Origin: Corynebacterium sp. ACRPO | GTDB lineage: Bacteria; Actinomycetota; Actinomycetes; Mycobacteriales; Mycobacteriaceae | DNA: 64,000 nucleotides | Assembly: GCF_022347205.1 (NCBI RefSeq) | Contig: NZ_JAKRNE010000015.1 | Span: 1-64,000 of the forward strand | Direction of reading: 5' to 3' | Translations under genes and position numbers: made by a program | The notes under the pieces: model-generated | Seen by the model: only the letters and a program-made list of their open reading frames with translations | Databases searched by the model: none | What the model was told of the DNA's origin: nothing | Part shown: in pieces, positions 1 to 9,303 of the stretch | Numbering within the stretch: the first letter of the stretch is position 1 | Layout: each line of letters opens with the position of its first letter

Positions 1-1468
1 GGGCTGGTTCGGGCTGGGATTGGGCGTCGACAAGCGGGGCGAGGGCGCCGGCATCCGCGTTGACCGTGTGGGCATCGACCACGGCGAGGAAGGGGCCGTT
101 GACGCCGGGGCCGAAGCCCTCGGACATGATGTCGGCGGCCTTGCGCTGGGTGGTATCGGGATTGGAGGTGGTATCGGCCGGAAGGGCGAGTTCCATGTGG
201 AGCACCGGCGCGGTCATCGCGCCCAGGGAGAGCACGACCAGCGCCATGGCCAGGCCGGGGACCTTCTGGACCAAGCGCACCCAGCGGTTGCCCATGGTGG
301 GCCCGCGGCGGCGCTTGCCCTTGCGGGTCGGATTGCCGGCCACGCCGGGAATGCGGCCGTTGAAGGCCTTATCGCCCAGCAGACCAAGCATCGCGGGGAT
401 GAGCGTAAGCGAGACCAACACGGCGATGGCGACGGTGCCGGCGGCGGCCAAGCCCATTGCCGTCAGGAAGCCAATGCGCGCAATGAGAAGCGCAAAAAGC
501 GCAGTAAAGACGGTCGCGCCGGCAAAGACCACGGAGGAGCCAGCCGTGCCCACCGCCATGCCTGCGGCATCTGGCCCGTCCATGCGGCGACGCTCGGCGC
601 GGTAGCGCGACAGGATAAACAGCGCATAGTCAATGCCCACGGCAAGGCCAATCATGATGGCCAGGACCGGGGTCATATTATTGAGCTCAATCCAGTGGGT
701 GGCAATGAACATGCCCAGCGCGCCTAGTCCCACGCCGATGACGGCGGACACCAAAGGCATACCCGAGGCCACCAGGGAGCCGAAGGTAAAGATGAGCACG
801 ATAAAGGCAACGCCGAGGCCGATGATCTCAGAGGTGGAATTGACCGCGATTTCATCGCCGAAGCCGGCACCATTGCCCTCTACCGTGAGGCCGCGGTCGC
901 GGGCAATATTCATTGCCTCGGTAACGGTGTCTTTATCGGCCTGCTCCACGCTATAGGGCGACTCGGCGTCGAAATTAAAGGTGGTATAGGCAATGGTCTC
1001 GTCATCATTGACCATGGCGAGGTTATCCGCGTCCGCGCGGGCGGATGCTTCCGGCAATCCCATGTCCGTGAACTGATGGATCACCTGGTCCTGCAGGCGA
1101 GGCGAGACCTCAAGCGGGTTGCCAAAGCGGGTGGTATCGCCCATCTCTAGGTTGTCCTCGAGGTAGGAGATGGTGGCGTCGATGGCTTCGCGGTTGGCGG
1201 GATCAGAAAGCTTCTGGCCGTCTGGAGCCTTGAAGACCACGTTGACCGAGGGCGAGTTGGCAGGGTTGCCGCCCTCTGGGAAGAGGTCCATGGTCTTGTA
1301 GGTGGCGTCGATGGACGGGGTTCCCTTGATGGAGAACTCGCTCGTCATCGGTTTCATCAGCAAGGCGGCGGCACCGCCGACGGCGGCGAGCAGCAGCAGC
1401 CATGCCACGATGACCTTCCACTTATGGAGGAAAGACCAGCGCCCAAGACGATAAAGCAGTTTAGCCAC
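1..1468 (-). CDS. MMPL/RND-family transporter, N-terminal part (runs off left edge)
   Basis: This is a large inner-membrane export protein of the MMPL (RND) family, which moves lipids or small hydrophobic molecules using the proton gradient. About 489 codons are visible from a GTG start at 1468. A first membrane helix at about residues 17-38 is followed by a roughly 150-residue extracytoplasmic domain and then a block of helices. That block carries the family signature GLAVGIDYALFILSRYR, read from about 635 to 585. No stop codon is met before the edge, so the C-terminal half is missing from the window. It lies downstream of the heme locus but is separated from it by a strong hairpin. The substrate cannot be told from sequence. 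Confidence 0.88.
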   Translation of the reverse strand, partial: MAKLLYRLGRWSFLHKWKVIVAWLLLLAAVGGAAALLMKPMTSEFSIKGTPSIDATYKTMDLFPEGGNPANSPSVNVVFKAPDGQKLSDPANREAIDATISYLEDNLEMGDTTRFGNPLEVSPRLQDQVIHQFTDMGLPEASARADADNLAMVNDDETIAYTTFNFDAESPYSVEQADKDTVTEAMNIARDRGLTVEGNGAGFGDEIAVNSTSEIIGLGVAFIVLIFTFGSLVASGMPLVSAVIGVGLGALGMFIATHWIELNNMTPVLAIMIGLAVGIDYALFILSRYRAERRRMDGPDAAGMAVGTAGSSVVFAGATVFTALFALLIARIGFLTAMGLAAAGTVAIAVLVSLTLIPAMLGLLGDKAFNGRIPGVAGNPTRKGKRRRGPTMGNRWVRLVQKVPGLAMALVVLSLGAMTAPVLHMELALPADTTSNPDTTQRKAADIMSEGFGPGVNGPFLAVVDAHTVNADAGALAPLVDAQSQPEPA

Positions 1469-1609
1469 GGGTAGATGTACCTTCGCATTCGCGTGGGGGA
1501 CGGGTTGAACTTTGCCCTAGTGTAGTTGCCGTGCCCCTTATTCCCTATTACTTAGCCGCCGGGCAGCCCGTATTCACAGACGATGCCAAGGCAGCGGGCC
1601 AAGAAAGAA

Positions 1610-1654
1610 CCGTGGCCACCCGATGCAGTCAAGGACTCGATCGGGTGGCCACGG
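1610..1654 (-). terminator. Hairpin terminator after htaC-like gene
   Basis: Two perfect 15-base arms (1610-1624 and 1640-1654) enclose a 15-base loop. On the minus strand the stem is followed by a T-rich stretch (TTCTTTCTT). It sits 44 bases beyond the htaC-like stop and would insulate the heme locus from the MMPL gene. Confidence 0.75.
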
Positions 1655-1697
1655 CGGAGCGGCGTAGACAATACGGCCGCGAGAGCGCGCTCGCTGT

Positions 1698-2558
1698 TTA
1701 AACGTACTTCGACAAACTCAGGCCGGGAAGAACGAGGTCAGAGAAGAAGGCGCTAATTTTCTTTACCTGCTCGATAACAGCAGCAATGGTCTTGCCTAGT
1801 TTGCCGAACGAAGAACCGTGGAAAGAAGAGCCATCGGCTGCAGCGTTGTCGCCCGAAGGCTTCTTTTCTGGGGTCCCCTGGTCAGATGGTTTAGCGTTTT
1901 CGGAGGCACCGTCGAATGCCACGGTGAGATCAGAGTTGGCATCGTCAAGCGGCTGCCCCACCGGGTACTTGCCCAAGAAAATGTCGGAGCCCGTTTGGGT
2001 TAGCGAGGTGGGGGCATCAGTTGTGGCGTAGGACTTGCCGGTTTCCGGCACCAAGGGTTCAGTAAGCGTGAAGGTAGAGATTGCGGCGTCATCGCCAGAC
2101 AATTCAACCGGCTTGTTCTTAAGCGGGCCCGAGGCGCCCGTAAGTTTATAATCCGCAGTGATGGTGGCGTTTTCGCCTGCTACTTCTACCTTAATATCCG
2201 AGAATGTGAGATCCAGGCCGTAGGAACCATTAGGGCCGAAGCCTGGATAGCCTTGAATCTGCACGGATCCCTGAGTACCAATAGTGCCGTTTCCCTCAGC
2301 ATCCAGCGTGGTGTGGGCGGCATCGACCGGGAAGGTGAAGTCCTTTCCTACCTTCTCCGCGCCTTCGGTGGTATTGATTATGCCTTTGGCAAGCGGATTG
2401 GTGTCCACGTGGTGAATGAAGGATTCCTTGATGGGCCAATTCAATTGGCCGGATTCCACGGCGGGGACATCGGCTGGAGCCTCATCGGCAGAGGCTACGG
2501 GCGCGGTGACGGCGCCGAGTGCAACCGCTCCAACGGCAATGACGGATGTTGTTTTCAT
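1698..2558 (-). CDS. htaC: HtaC-like exported heme-locus protein with one divergent CR (HtaA) domain
   Basis: This 286-residue exported protein has a signal peptide ending near ASA (about 24) and one HtaA-type conserved region (about 37-215). A Ser/Asp/Lys linker follows, then a C-terminal segment with an amphipathic look but no clear membrane helix. In HtaA and HtaB the region begins W-G-I-K..S-F/W-x-S-Y and has a later FTGH motif, and that Tyr and His serve heme binding in the family. Here the equivalent positions read His50 (SFIHHV) and Tyr104 (IQGYPG), so the pair appears swapped. The start has a good ribosome site (AGGAG). A DtxR-like box lies 45 bases upstream. It is the last gene of the heme cluster. 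The name is inferred from position and domain; whether it binds heme is open. Confidence 0.75.
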   Translation of the reverse strand: MKTTSVIAVGAVALGAVTAPVASADEAPADVPAVESGQLNWPIKESFIHHVDTNPLAKGIINTTEGAEKVGKDFTFPVDAAHTTLDAEGNGTIGTQGSVQIQGYPGFGPNGSYGLDLTFSDIKVEVAGENATITADYKLTGASGPLKNKPVELSGDDAAISTFTLTEPLVPETGKSYATTDAPTSLTQTGSDIFLGKYPVGQPLDDANSDLTVAFDGASENAKPSDQGTPEKKPSGDNAAADGSSFHGSSFGKLGKTIAAVIEQVKKISAFFSDLVLPGLSLSKYV

Positions 2559-2602
2559 GAATTTCTCCTCTTGAGAGCAGTGGTGAAGCTTTGCCTAAAA
2601 CA

Positions 2603-2621
2603 TTAGGCGAGCCTTACCTTA
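2603..2621 (-). promoter_or_regulatory. DtxR-like iron box upstream of htaC-like gene
   Basis: The 19-mer TTAGGCGAGCCTTACCTTA matches the DtxR consensus TWAGGTTAGSCTAACCTWA at 16 of 19 positions by eye. It lies just upstream of the htaC-like start, so this gene probably has its own iron-repressed promoter. Confidence 0.75.
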
Positions 2622-2644
2622 ATTGGAAAATTAGAAAAAGTAAA

Positions 2645-3286
2645 TCAGTGTCGCTTATCAAGCTCGGCGAAGATTCCCGAGTTGAAAGCGAATGCGCGCT
2701 GCGCCTCCGAGAGCAATGCCTCACGCTGCTCCGCAGTCAGCATGAGACTGTCTAGGCGTTCGCGGTAGCCCTTGCGGTACGGCGGAATCTTGCCGATAGC
2801 ACTGAAGTCATAAAAGTTCAGTGCATCCGGTTCGATGTCATAAAGCGTGCCGAGGCGCGCGGCAATCACCTGGCCGCCGGAGATATCACCGAGATACCGA
2901 ACATAGTGGTGGGCTACCACTTCTGCCGCACTGCCGGATACCTCTTCTAGGCGGGCAACGTAGGATGCCGTGGCCGGCAGGATCCGGATCTTTTCGCGCC
3001 AGTCGCTACCGACGAGCGCCGCCAAATCCGCCTCCAGAGCGAAGCGCCGCTCAAGGCGTGGATCGGCCACCGCACCGGCGATTGGAGTATGCGCCACACT
3101 GCGGACTCCATGCTCCAGAGACTCATAAACAAACCACAGCTGGCCACTCAAATCGGCTGCGGCCTCAGCGCTCAGCTGGCCCGACATGAGCCGCTGCATA
3201 AACGCCGAACCCTCCGCGTTCTCGTGAGCCTGGGCGGTCTCCTCGCGCAATGCGACGGATAATGGTTTCTTGAGCGTCACAGTCAC
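2645..3286 (-). CDS. hmuO: Heme oxygenase HmuO
   Basis: HmuO opens the heme ring using oxygen and electrons, yielding biliverdin, CO and free iron in the cytoplasm. The 213-residue length and the whole sequence fit bacterial HmuO. His21 in the motif TAQAHENAE is the expected proximal heme ligand, and the distal-helix motif YLGDISGGQ with the preceding VAHHYVR block is intact. It lies between htaB and htaC, so uptake and heme breakdown are encoded together. A 177-base gap with one strong and one weaker DtxR-like box precedes it, which suggests separate iron-controlled transcription. The start at 3286 has a plausible ribosome site (GGAGG). Confidence 0.95.
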   Translation of the reverse strand: MTVTLKKPLSVALREETAQAHENAEGSAFMQRLMSGQLSAEAAADLSGQLWFVYESLEHGVRSVAHTPIAGAVADPRLERRFALEADLAALVGSDWREKIRILPATASYVARLEEVSGSAAEVVAHHYVRYLGDISGGQVIAARLGTLYDIEPDALNFYDFSAIGKIPPYRKGYRERLDSLMLTAEQREALLSEAQRAFAFNSGIFAELDKRH

Positions 3287-3296
3287 TGACTTCCTC

Positions 3297-3315
3297 CAAA
3301 GTAATGCTTACCTAA
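3297..3315 (-). promoter_or_regulatory. Weaker second DtxR-like box before hmuO
   Basis: Read on the minus strand, this 19-mer begins TTAGGTAAGCATTAC and agrees with the DtxR consensus at about 14 of 19 positions. It lies between the stronger box and the hmuO start. It may be an auxiliary site or chance. Confidence 0.4.
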
Positions 3316-3331
3316 TGTCTAAATATAAAAG

Positions 3332-3350
3332 TAAGGTTAGGCAACCCTTA
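3332..3350 (-). promoter_or_regulatory. DtxR-like iron box upstream of hmuO
   Basis: The sequence TAAGGTTAGGCAACCCTTA matches the DtxR consensus at 17 of 19 positions. It is 46 bases upstream of the hmuO start and well placed to repress hmuO when iron is plentiful. Confidence 0.85.
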
Positions 3351-3463
3351 TCTACAAGGCTTGTGGGGAGAAATCAACCAAAAGAACTAACTCCCCACCC
3401 CCGCAAGCAGTGCTCACGGTATTGGGATGTGGCTGCCGGCACGGGGCGCTTAGCTAACCCCTA

Positions 3464-4513
3464 TTACCTGTGGAGAAGAGCACGCACGCTCTCAAGGGCG
3501 CCCGACTTTATAAAGGCCTGCCCAAGAATGGCAAACATGCTGCCAATGGTTGCTACGCCCAAGATGTAGTTCCACACCTTGGCAAAGCTAGAACCGGAGG
3601 GAGTGTCCTTCTCAGGCTTATCAGTTCCCGGCTTCTTAGACTCCGAAGATTCAGGGCTCTTTGAGGTCTCCGGCTTCTTCGGCGATGCCAGGGTCTGCGA
3701 GCTCGCTGGTGGCTGACTCCGTGGCTTCTCTTCCTTTTCCGGCGAAGCTACCGGCGGCTCCGGAGCAGGCTCATTCTGCGGCTTTTTCTGATCCTGCGGC
3801 AATTCTTCCTTCTTCTGGCCACAACCAGAGGAAACCTTGAGGGTTAGGTGGGCATCATCAAGCTCAGGCTTGTTCTCCGAGCTATACATGCCCATGAAGA
3901 GTTGGTCTACGCCCTCGATTTTTCCATCTTTTGTTCCCTGCTGCTCCTTGTACCGCACATCGCTGGCGGAAAGGGTGAGTGTATCGCCCTCCTTGGTCCA
4001 TTGCGCCGTGCCGTGGCCAAAGATCCCATCCCCGGTGCGCTTATTGGCGTCGATGTGGTCGTCCTCGGTGTATTGAAGCATATTCTTACCCTCTACGTGA
4101 TAAACCTCGTAGCCGGAACCGAGATGGGCTTCATTACCGGAGGTCTTGATGAAAGGTGCCACAACCGTGGAATGTAGAGCGCCGTGGTGACCGGTGAACG
4201 TGATCGAGGAGTCTTTGCTTTCGATATTGGACGACACCACATTGCCCTCCTCATCTACCGTTACCGTAGAGGTTTCAGGATCTACCTCGAAGCCGAAAGA
4301 GAAATCCTTCCCCTTAGGATCACCGGTTTGCGTCACTGGGCCACTAGTGGACCAATCACCAGCAGCGAAACCGGTTTTGAGGTAGGAACGCCACGAGTAC
4401 TTAATTCCCCAGTTCAAGGAACCGGATTCTATGGTGCAGGTTTCTTCCGCAGAAGCGTGTGGCACGGTGAGTGCGGTCGCCGCGAGAGCAGTGACCACTA
4501 CTTTCTTAAACAT
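3464..4513 (-). CDS. htaB: HtaB, membrane-anchored heme-binding protein
   Basis: This surface protein takes part in heme relay. From the ATG at 4513 it has 349 residues: a signal peptide ending near HASA (about 22), one HtaA-type region (about 30-210) with Tyr44 (SWRSY) and His109/His110 (FTGHHG), a long Pro/Glu/Lys/Ser linker (about 225-310), and a C-terminal membrane helix with a short basic tail. A longer upstream reading frame exists, but the 4513 start has a strong ribosome site (GGAGG, 6-base spacing) and gives a proper signal peptide. It overlaps the hmuV stop by 8 bases, so it is translated as part of the hmu operon. Confidence 0.92.
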   Translation of the reverse strand: MFKKVVVTALAATALTVPHASAEETCTIESGSLNWGIKYSWRSYLKTGFAAGDWSTSGPVTQTGDPKGKDFSFGFEVDPETSTVTVDEEGNVVSSNIESKDSSITFTGHHGALHSTVVAPFIKTSGNEAHLGSGYEVYHVEGKNMLQYTEDDHIDANKRTGDGIFGHGTAQWTKEGDTLTLSASDVRYKEQQGTKDGKIEGVDQLFMGMYSSENKPELDDAHLTLKVSSGCGQKKEELPQDQKKPQNEPAPEPPVASPEKEEKPRSQPPASSQTLASPKKPETSKSPESSESKKPGTDKPEKDTPSGSSFAKVWNYILGVATIGSMFAILGQAFIKSGALESVRALLHR

Positions 4514-5300
4514 GGAAATCCTCCAATTTGTGTGAGAAGAGTGGGTTGATGGTGGGCGTTGCACGCTGCGGATGTACCCGCAGCCCCTCGACGGATATCG
4601 GCCAGCCATACGCTTGAGACAAGGTAGGACCGGTAAAGACCTCATCTACGCGCCCTTGGGCTGCTAATCCCCCGCACGCTAGGCATACGAGATGATCGCA
4701 ATATGCTGCTGCCGCATTGAGGTCATGCAGCACCACGAGGACGGCGACGCCTGCCTCGCGGGCAAGGGCTTTTACTGAGCCCAACAGTTGTTCTTGGTGC
4801 CGGATATCCAGCGCGGCCGTTGGCTCATCGAGCAAGATCACCGGGGTATTTTGGGCAAGCACCCGTGCGAAGGCCGCGCGGGCACGCTCACCGCCGGACA
4901 GCGTGCTGATGTCTCGGCCCGCTAAGTGCGCGACGCCGGCGGTATCGAGGGCGGCGTCAATAAAGTCATCGTCAAGGTCTGCGTAGGCAGTTCCTTCCCA
5001 CGGGCGGCGCCCCATCGCAACGACATCGCGGACGAGGAATTCGAAGGACACCGAGACGTCCTGGAGCATCACTGCACGCGTGCACGCGAGCTCTCGCGCT
5101 GGCGCCTTGGGCGATAGCCCACCCACGGTGATTTCACCGGAATAATCGATGTCTCCGGCAACGGCGGCAAGTACGGTGGATTTGCCGGCGCCGTTCGGGC
5201 CGATAAGCCCGGTAACTTCGCCCGCTTGGGCGGTAAAGGACACTTGGTCCACGAGGGTGTGCTCCCCCACGCGAACAGTTAAGTCTTTGACGTTTATCAT
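4506..5300 (-). CDS. hmuV: HmuV, heme ABC transporter ATPase
   Basis: HmuV is the cytoplasmic ATPase that powers heme import through HmuU. The 264-residue protein has Walker A GPNGAGKST near residue 38, the signature LSGGE near 135, Walker B VILLDEP near 155 and the switch His in LHDLN. Size and motif spacing are those of the siderophore/heme (FecE/HmuV) subfamily. Its ATG overlaps the hmuU TGA by one base, a typical translational coupling, and its end overlaps htaB. Confidence 0.95.
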   Translation of the reverse strand: MINVKDLTVRVGEHTLVDQVSFTAQAGEVTGLIGPNGAGKSTVLAAVAGDIDYSGEITVGGLSPKAPARELACTRAVMLQDVSVSFEFLVRDVVAMGRRPWEGTAYADLDDDFIDAALDTAGVAHLAGRDISTLSGGERARAAFARVLAQNTPVILLDEPTAALDIRHQEQLLGSVKALAREAGVAVLVVLHDLNAAAAYCDHLVCLACGGLAAQGRVDEVFTGPTLSQAYGWPISVEGLRVHPQRATPTINPLFSHKLEDFHV

Positions 5301-6349
5301 CAGTGCGCTCCTTTGCGCATCATGCGCCGTAGCAGGATGAAGAACGTGGGACCGCCCACCAGCGCGGTGAAAATGCCGATGGGAAGATCCGCAAAGGGAA
5401 TCATCGTGCGCGCTGCCACGTCAGCGAAACCAATGAGCACAGCACCGCCAAGGGCGGAAGCCGGCAGCAGGATGCGGTTTTCTGGTCCGACGATGCTGCG
5501 CAGCAGGTGGGGAACGATAAGTCCCACAAAGCCAATGAGGCCGGCGAAGGAAACGGCCCCTGCAGTCAACACTGCCGATGCCACGATCGCCACGATGCGC
5601 AGCCGTGGCACGTTCACACCGGTATGCGCGGCGGCGCGCTCGCCGAGCGCGAGGACGTCTAACTGCTTACCCAGGCGCAAGGCCACTGCGAGGCCAACCA
5701 CCACGATGGGCAGTACCGCCCACACGTGTTTCCACTGTGAGCCGTTGAGGGAGCCCATCTGCCAGAAGATGATCGCTTCGCGGTTGGCGGTCGGCGCTAG
5801 GTACACCATGAAAGAGATAATGGCGTTGCATACCGCATTGATGGCGATGCCGGTGAGAATCAGGTGCACCACAGCCACCCGTCCGTTGTGGCGCGCAAGC
5901 TGATAGATGATGAAGGTAACCAGCAGCGCGGTCAGGAAGGCCGCGGCTGGAACGGTAAAGGTACCGAAGAACTCGATATTAAAGACGATGACCACGGCCG
6001 CACCAACGCCCGCACCGGAGGTAACGCCAATAATGGAGGGTTCTGCCAAGGGGTTGGCAAATACCGCCTGCATCAGCGTGCCGGCAACGCCCAAGGCCGC
6101 GCCCACCACGAGCCCCAAGGCCAAACGCGGTAGGCGGATGCCCCACACCACACTTGCGGTCAAGGAATCCTCCCCGTGGCCAGCTGCCAAAATGCGAAAG
6201 AGATCAGACAGCGGTACATAGTATTGCCCCAGCACGACGGAGATGAGCGCCGCGACAACGGTGAGGATCCCCAGCAGTACGAATATCCAAGTCCGCTGCG
6301 TGCGTCGGCGTGCGAAGGTGTCCGGGTCCTTACTCATTGTCCGGGTCAT
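5300..6349 (-). CDS. hmuU: HmuU, heme ABC transporter permease
   Basis: HmuU is a FecCD-family permease of 349 residues that forms the inner-membrane channel for heme. It has about ten hydrophobic helices and family motifs such as GIRLPRL near residue 50, GAALGVAGTLMQ near 80 and GFVGLIVPH near 265. The ATG at 6349 is preferred because AAAGGC precedes it; a second ATG at 6337 is possible. The start overlaps the end of hmuT by 20 bases, in keeping with one transcript for hmuTUV. Confidence 0.94.
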   Translation of the reverse strand: MTRTMSKDPDTFARRRTQRTWIFVLLGILTVVAALISVVLGQYYVPLSDLFRILAAGHGEDSLTASVVWGIRLPRLALGLVVGAALGVAGTLMQAVFANPLAEPSIIGVTSGAGVGAAVVIVFNIEFFGTFTVPAAAFLTALLVTFIIYQLARHNGRVAVVHLILTGIAINAVCNAIISFMVYLAPTANREAIIFWQMGSLNGSQWKHVWAVLPIVVVGLAVALRLGKQLDVLALGERAAAHTGVNVPRLRIVAIVASAVLTAGAVSFAGLIGFVGLIVPHLLRSIVGPENRILLPASALGGAVLIGFADVAARTMIPFADLPIGIFTALVGGPTFFILLRRMMRKGAH

Positions 6350-7376
6350 ACACAGCCTTTGCTAGCTTCACCAGCGTTTGCCCAGTCATGGGACCAAATG
6401 CCAACGACTGGCCGTCCGGGATGGTCACGATGCGCTTCTTTTGGCCGGCGGTGGTTTGAGCAACGCCGGGCCGCTCCAGCAAGCCGTCAATTCCGCCGGT
6501 GGATTCCAGGCCATTGGTCATCATGATGATCACCTCTGGATTGATGCGCGCCAGCGCCTCAGCATTAGCGGGTTCCGCATAGGAAAGGTTGTTTTCTGCA
6601 GCCACATCCACACCGCCAATGCCTTCAATCAGATCTTGCGCACCGGTACCATCACCCATGATGAAGAAGACGCCACCGTTTCCGCGAGCGTAAAGGAACG
6701 CCATGCGCATTGGATCATCGGGAACCAACTTCTTGATGGCTTCCTTTGCCTCGTCGATTTCCTTGGTGGAACGATCCGCCAGCTCGCGTGCTTCATTGGG
6801 CAGGCCGAGGGCATCGCCAAGCGTGGTGATGTCCTCACCCACCGAATCGATCGTGCGCTCAGGTTCCATCACCACGGTGGTGACACCCGCCGCGCGGATT
6901 TGATCGATGGCATCGCGCGGGCCAATGGAATGGTCTGCAATGACGAGCGTCGGCTGCAGCTCCAGCACCGCCTCCACGTTGATGTTGTGGCCACCTTCGG
7001 TCACCACCGGAAGATCGGCCAGGTTGGGCTCGGTAGAAGAAACTGTGCGGCCGACGATATTATCCGCAAGCCCCAAGCCGCTAAGGGTATTGGTATAGGT
7101 GCCATAGATATCCAAAGCCAGGATGCGGGAGGCATCGGTGACGGTAACGTCGTTACCATCGGCATCGGTAAGCTCCACCGGAAGCGCCGGCTCTGCCTTA
7201 TCAGTAACCGGTTCGATATCGTCAAAATCTTTGACGTCACTGACACCTTCAAAAGATCTGGGATCCGAGAGATCAGCGGGATCCGGTAGCTGATCGGTAT
7301 AGCTTCCCTGCACACCGCACGCGGTAAGACTGAAGATGCACAGGAATGGTACGAGGAAACGAAGAACAAGTTTCAC
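6330..7376 (-). CDS. hmuT: HmuT, heme-binding lipoprotein
   Basis: HmuT is the substrate-binding lipoprotein that hands heme to HmuUV. The 348-residue protein begins with a signal peptide and a lipobox (LTAC, Cys20). His130 (EGGHN) and the pair Tyr229/Arg231 (LYARG) sit at a constant 6-residue offset from the heme ligands His136, Tyr235 and Arg237 known in C. diphtheriae HmuT, so the heme site looks intact. Only 10 bases separate it from the htaA stop, making htaA-hmuTUV-htaB one operon. Confidence 0.95.
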   Translation of the reverse strand: MKLVLRFLVPFLCIFSLTACGVQGSYTDQLPDPADLSDPRSFEGVSDVKDFDDIEPVTDKAEPALPVELTDADGNDVTVTDASRILALDIYGTYTNTLSGLGLADNIVGRTVSSTEPNLADLPVVTEGGHNINVEAVLELQPTLVIADHSIGPRDAIDQIRAAGVTTVVMEPERTIDSVGEDITTLGDALGLPNEARELADRSTKEIDEAKEAIKKLVPDDPMRMAFLYARGNGGVFFIMGDGTGAQDLIEGIGGVDVAAENNLSYAEPANAEALARINPEVIIMMTNGLESTGGIDGLLERPGVAQTTAGQKKRIVTIPDGQSLAFGPMTGQTLVKLAKAVYDPDNE

Positions 7377-7386
7377 GGCAATCTTT

Positions 7387-9270
7387 CTAAGAGTTGTTCA
7401 TGACAAGCCGGCTGGTGGAGCCACCGGCGATGATCAATCCGACAATGAAGAGCAGTAGATAGGTCGTCGGGTTATCTAGGCTCCCGCCGGGAGACGTCGC
7501 GGACTTGACCTTGAATTTGTTCGATCCGTCCTCGTATCCCTGCCCCGAGTCACCGGCTAGCACTGGATCCCCGGCCCCGGCATGAGCGCCGCTTTTGGAA
7601 CTAAGAGTTCCCTTTCCGTTTCCGCCTGCGCCAGATCCACCGGATCCGCCGGATCCAGAACCAGAGCTAGATCCGCCACCACCGGATACGGCGGCGCAAT
7701 CAGCGCTTCCACCCAAGGTGGCGTGGAAGCTCAACGGGTCCAGCTGGGTGCCTGGTTCATAGAACTCAGCGAGTGCCTGGGAACCGGCTTCAGAAAGCGA
7801 TACCGCAGCTTCACCGGACACGGCGTCCGTGCCGATGTCGAGGGATTTAAAGTTCAGGGTGCCAATAACAGTGCGTCCAAAGTCATTCTTCTTCCCTTCC
7901 ATATTGGAAGAGCGCACGTCAGCAATAAGCTCGCCAGAATTGCCGTTAAAGGTGATTTCCAGGTTGGCGATGTTAAGGTCCAACTTGCCGTGGTGCCCAG
8001 TGAACTGCATGCTTCCGCCATATTGCACGGAGCCCGCGCCATCTTTTACGGCACCAGAGTTACCCGTGAATTGGAAACGCCCATTGTCATAGCCAACACC
8101 AGAGAGATCCCATCGGCCCTGGGCAATGGATCCGGTGATATAGGACTGGAAGGATTTCTTTAAACCCCACTGAGCAGTGGCTTGAGTAACACCAGTAGCC
8201 TCACAGACGGCACCGTCCCCGCCAGATCCTCCCTCGCCCGAACTACCTGAGCTCGGGGTGCCAGAGCTCGCAGATCCAGAGTGCGCAGGACCAGAAGCCG
8301 CTGTTTTGCCAGCACCTGAAGCACCGCTGCCTCCGCCCGAACCAGAGTTGCTCGGTGATGAATTTCCCGATGCAGAGTTAGTAGAAGCCGAGTTTCCTCC
8401 AGTGGAGTTCGACGTACCCGAAGTAGAACCACCCGAATTCGAGTTCGATCCACCCCGGTTATTGAAAGACTCCAACTCATCCAGGAACGCCTGGGTATTG
8501 CCCATGAACGTAGTAATCCCGTTCATCGTGTCATTGGTTTCAGACAAGATGTCCATAGCTTCCTTGTTAAAGCCCGTGAAGGAACCCGTAATGGAGGTCA
8601 ATGGGCGCTTCCCACCGGAATCAGAGCCAGAACCGGATCCGGCGCACGAGCCGTCGAGCGCAATGCTGCCGGAGGACGGATCTAAGGCTTCGCCCGGCTG
8701 GTAGAAGCCGGTAAATAGCTTGGCCCCGCCGGAGGTCAGAGCGGTAGATCCAGACAAATCAACCTTCCCGGCACCATCTTCGACGGGGTTGGCCAGATTA
8801 ATGGTGGCGATTACCTCATCATTGCCTTGGATCTTTTTACCGCGGCTGAGGTCTTGGCGGTTCATCTCATAGGAGACGTAGTCCACGGAAATCTGCGCTT
8901 GCTTTCCAGAGGCCTTGACCTTGAAGTCCGACATCGTCATGTCCAAGATCCCATCGTGGCCGGTAAAGCTCAGCGTTCCATTGAACGGAATCGTGACGTT
9001 TCCACCAGACGCATCGGGCTTTCCTGGGGTAAAGACGAACGCACCATCGCCCTGTTCGTCGCCTGTAAAGCCAATGCCATTGGCACCCCATCCACCGTGG
9101 GCGATATTGCCCTTGACGTAGCTGCGGAATGACTGCTTGATACCCCACTTCCATGTGCAGGATTCATCTGCGTGGGCCACTGGAGCAGATGACAAAAGTG
9201 GGGCGAATGCCGCGACGAGGAAAGCAGCGACGATGATGCCGAACGCCGACTTCCACAGTTTTCCAATCAT
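7387..9270 (-). CDS. htaA: HtaA, surface heme and hemoglobin-binding protein with two CR domains
   Basis: HtaA captures heme or hemoglobin at the cell surface and passes heme toward HmuT. The 627 residues comprise a signal peptide (1-34), a first conserved region (about 37-208; Tyr51 in SFRSY, His105 in FTGHDG), a short segment (about 225-270), an extreme Ser/Gly/Asn linker (about 272-353), a second conserved region (about 366-525; Tyr377 in SFQSY, His425/426 in FTGHHG), a second Gly/Ser linker, and a C-terminal membrane helix (about 598-618). It is first in the operon, and a DtxR-like box lies 34 bases upstream of its start, so iron repression is likely. Confidence 0.95.
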   Translation of the reverse strand: MIGKLWKSAFGIIVAAFLVAAFAPLLSSAPVAHADESCTWKWGIKQSFRSYVKGNIAHGGWGANGIGFTGDEQGDGAFVFTPGKPDASGGNVTIPFNGTLSFTGHDGILDMTMSDFKVKASGKQAQISVDYVSYEMNRQDLSRGKKIQGNDEVIATINLANPVEDGAGKVDLSGSTALTSGGAKLFTGFYQPGEALDPSSGSIALDGSCAGSGSGSDSGGKRPLTSITGSFTGFNKEAMDILSETNDTMNGITTFMGNTQAFLDELESFNNRGGSNSNSGGSTSGTSNSTGGNSASTNSASGNSSPSNSGSGGGSGASGAGKTAASGPAHSGSASSGTPSSGSSGEGGSGGDGAVCEATGVTQATAQWGLKKSFQSYITGSIAQGRWDLSGVGYDNGRFQFTGNSGAVKDGAGSVQYGGSMQFTGHHGKLDLNIANLEITFNGNSGELIADVRSSNMEGKKNDFGRTVIGTLNFKSLDIGTDAVSGEAAVSLSEAGSQALAEFYEPGTQLDPLSFHATLGGSADCAAVSGGGGSSSGSGSGGSGGSGAGGNGKGTLSSKSGAHAGAGDPVLAGDSGQGYEDGSNKFKVKSATSPGGSLDNPTTYLLLFIVGLIIAGGSTSRLVMNNS

Positions 9271-9303
9271 ATTGAGAACCTTGTTTCCGTGTCTAAAGAC
9301 GAT

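Noticed and set aside
20..727. Plus-strand frames at the left edge
   Set aside because: They lie opposite the MMPL gene, whose GIDYALF signature is on the minus strand in a continuous frame.
3448..3466. DtxR-like half-site (GCTTAGCTAACCCC) at the end of htaB
   Set aside because: Only one half matches, and it overlaps the 3' end of htaB away from the hmuO start, with a much better site at 3332-3350.
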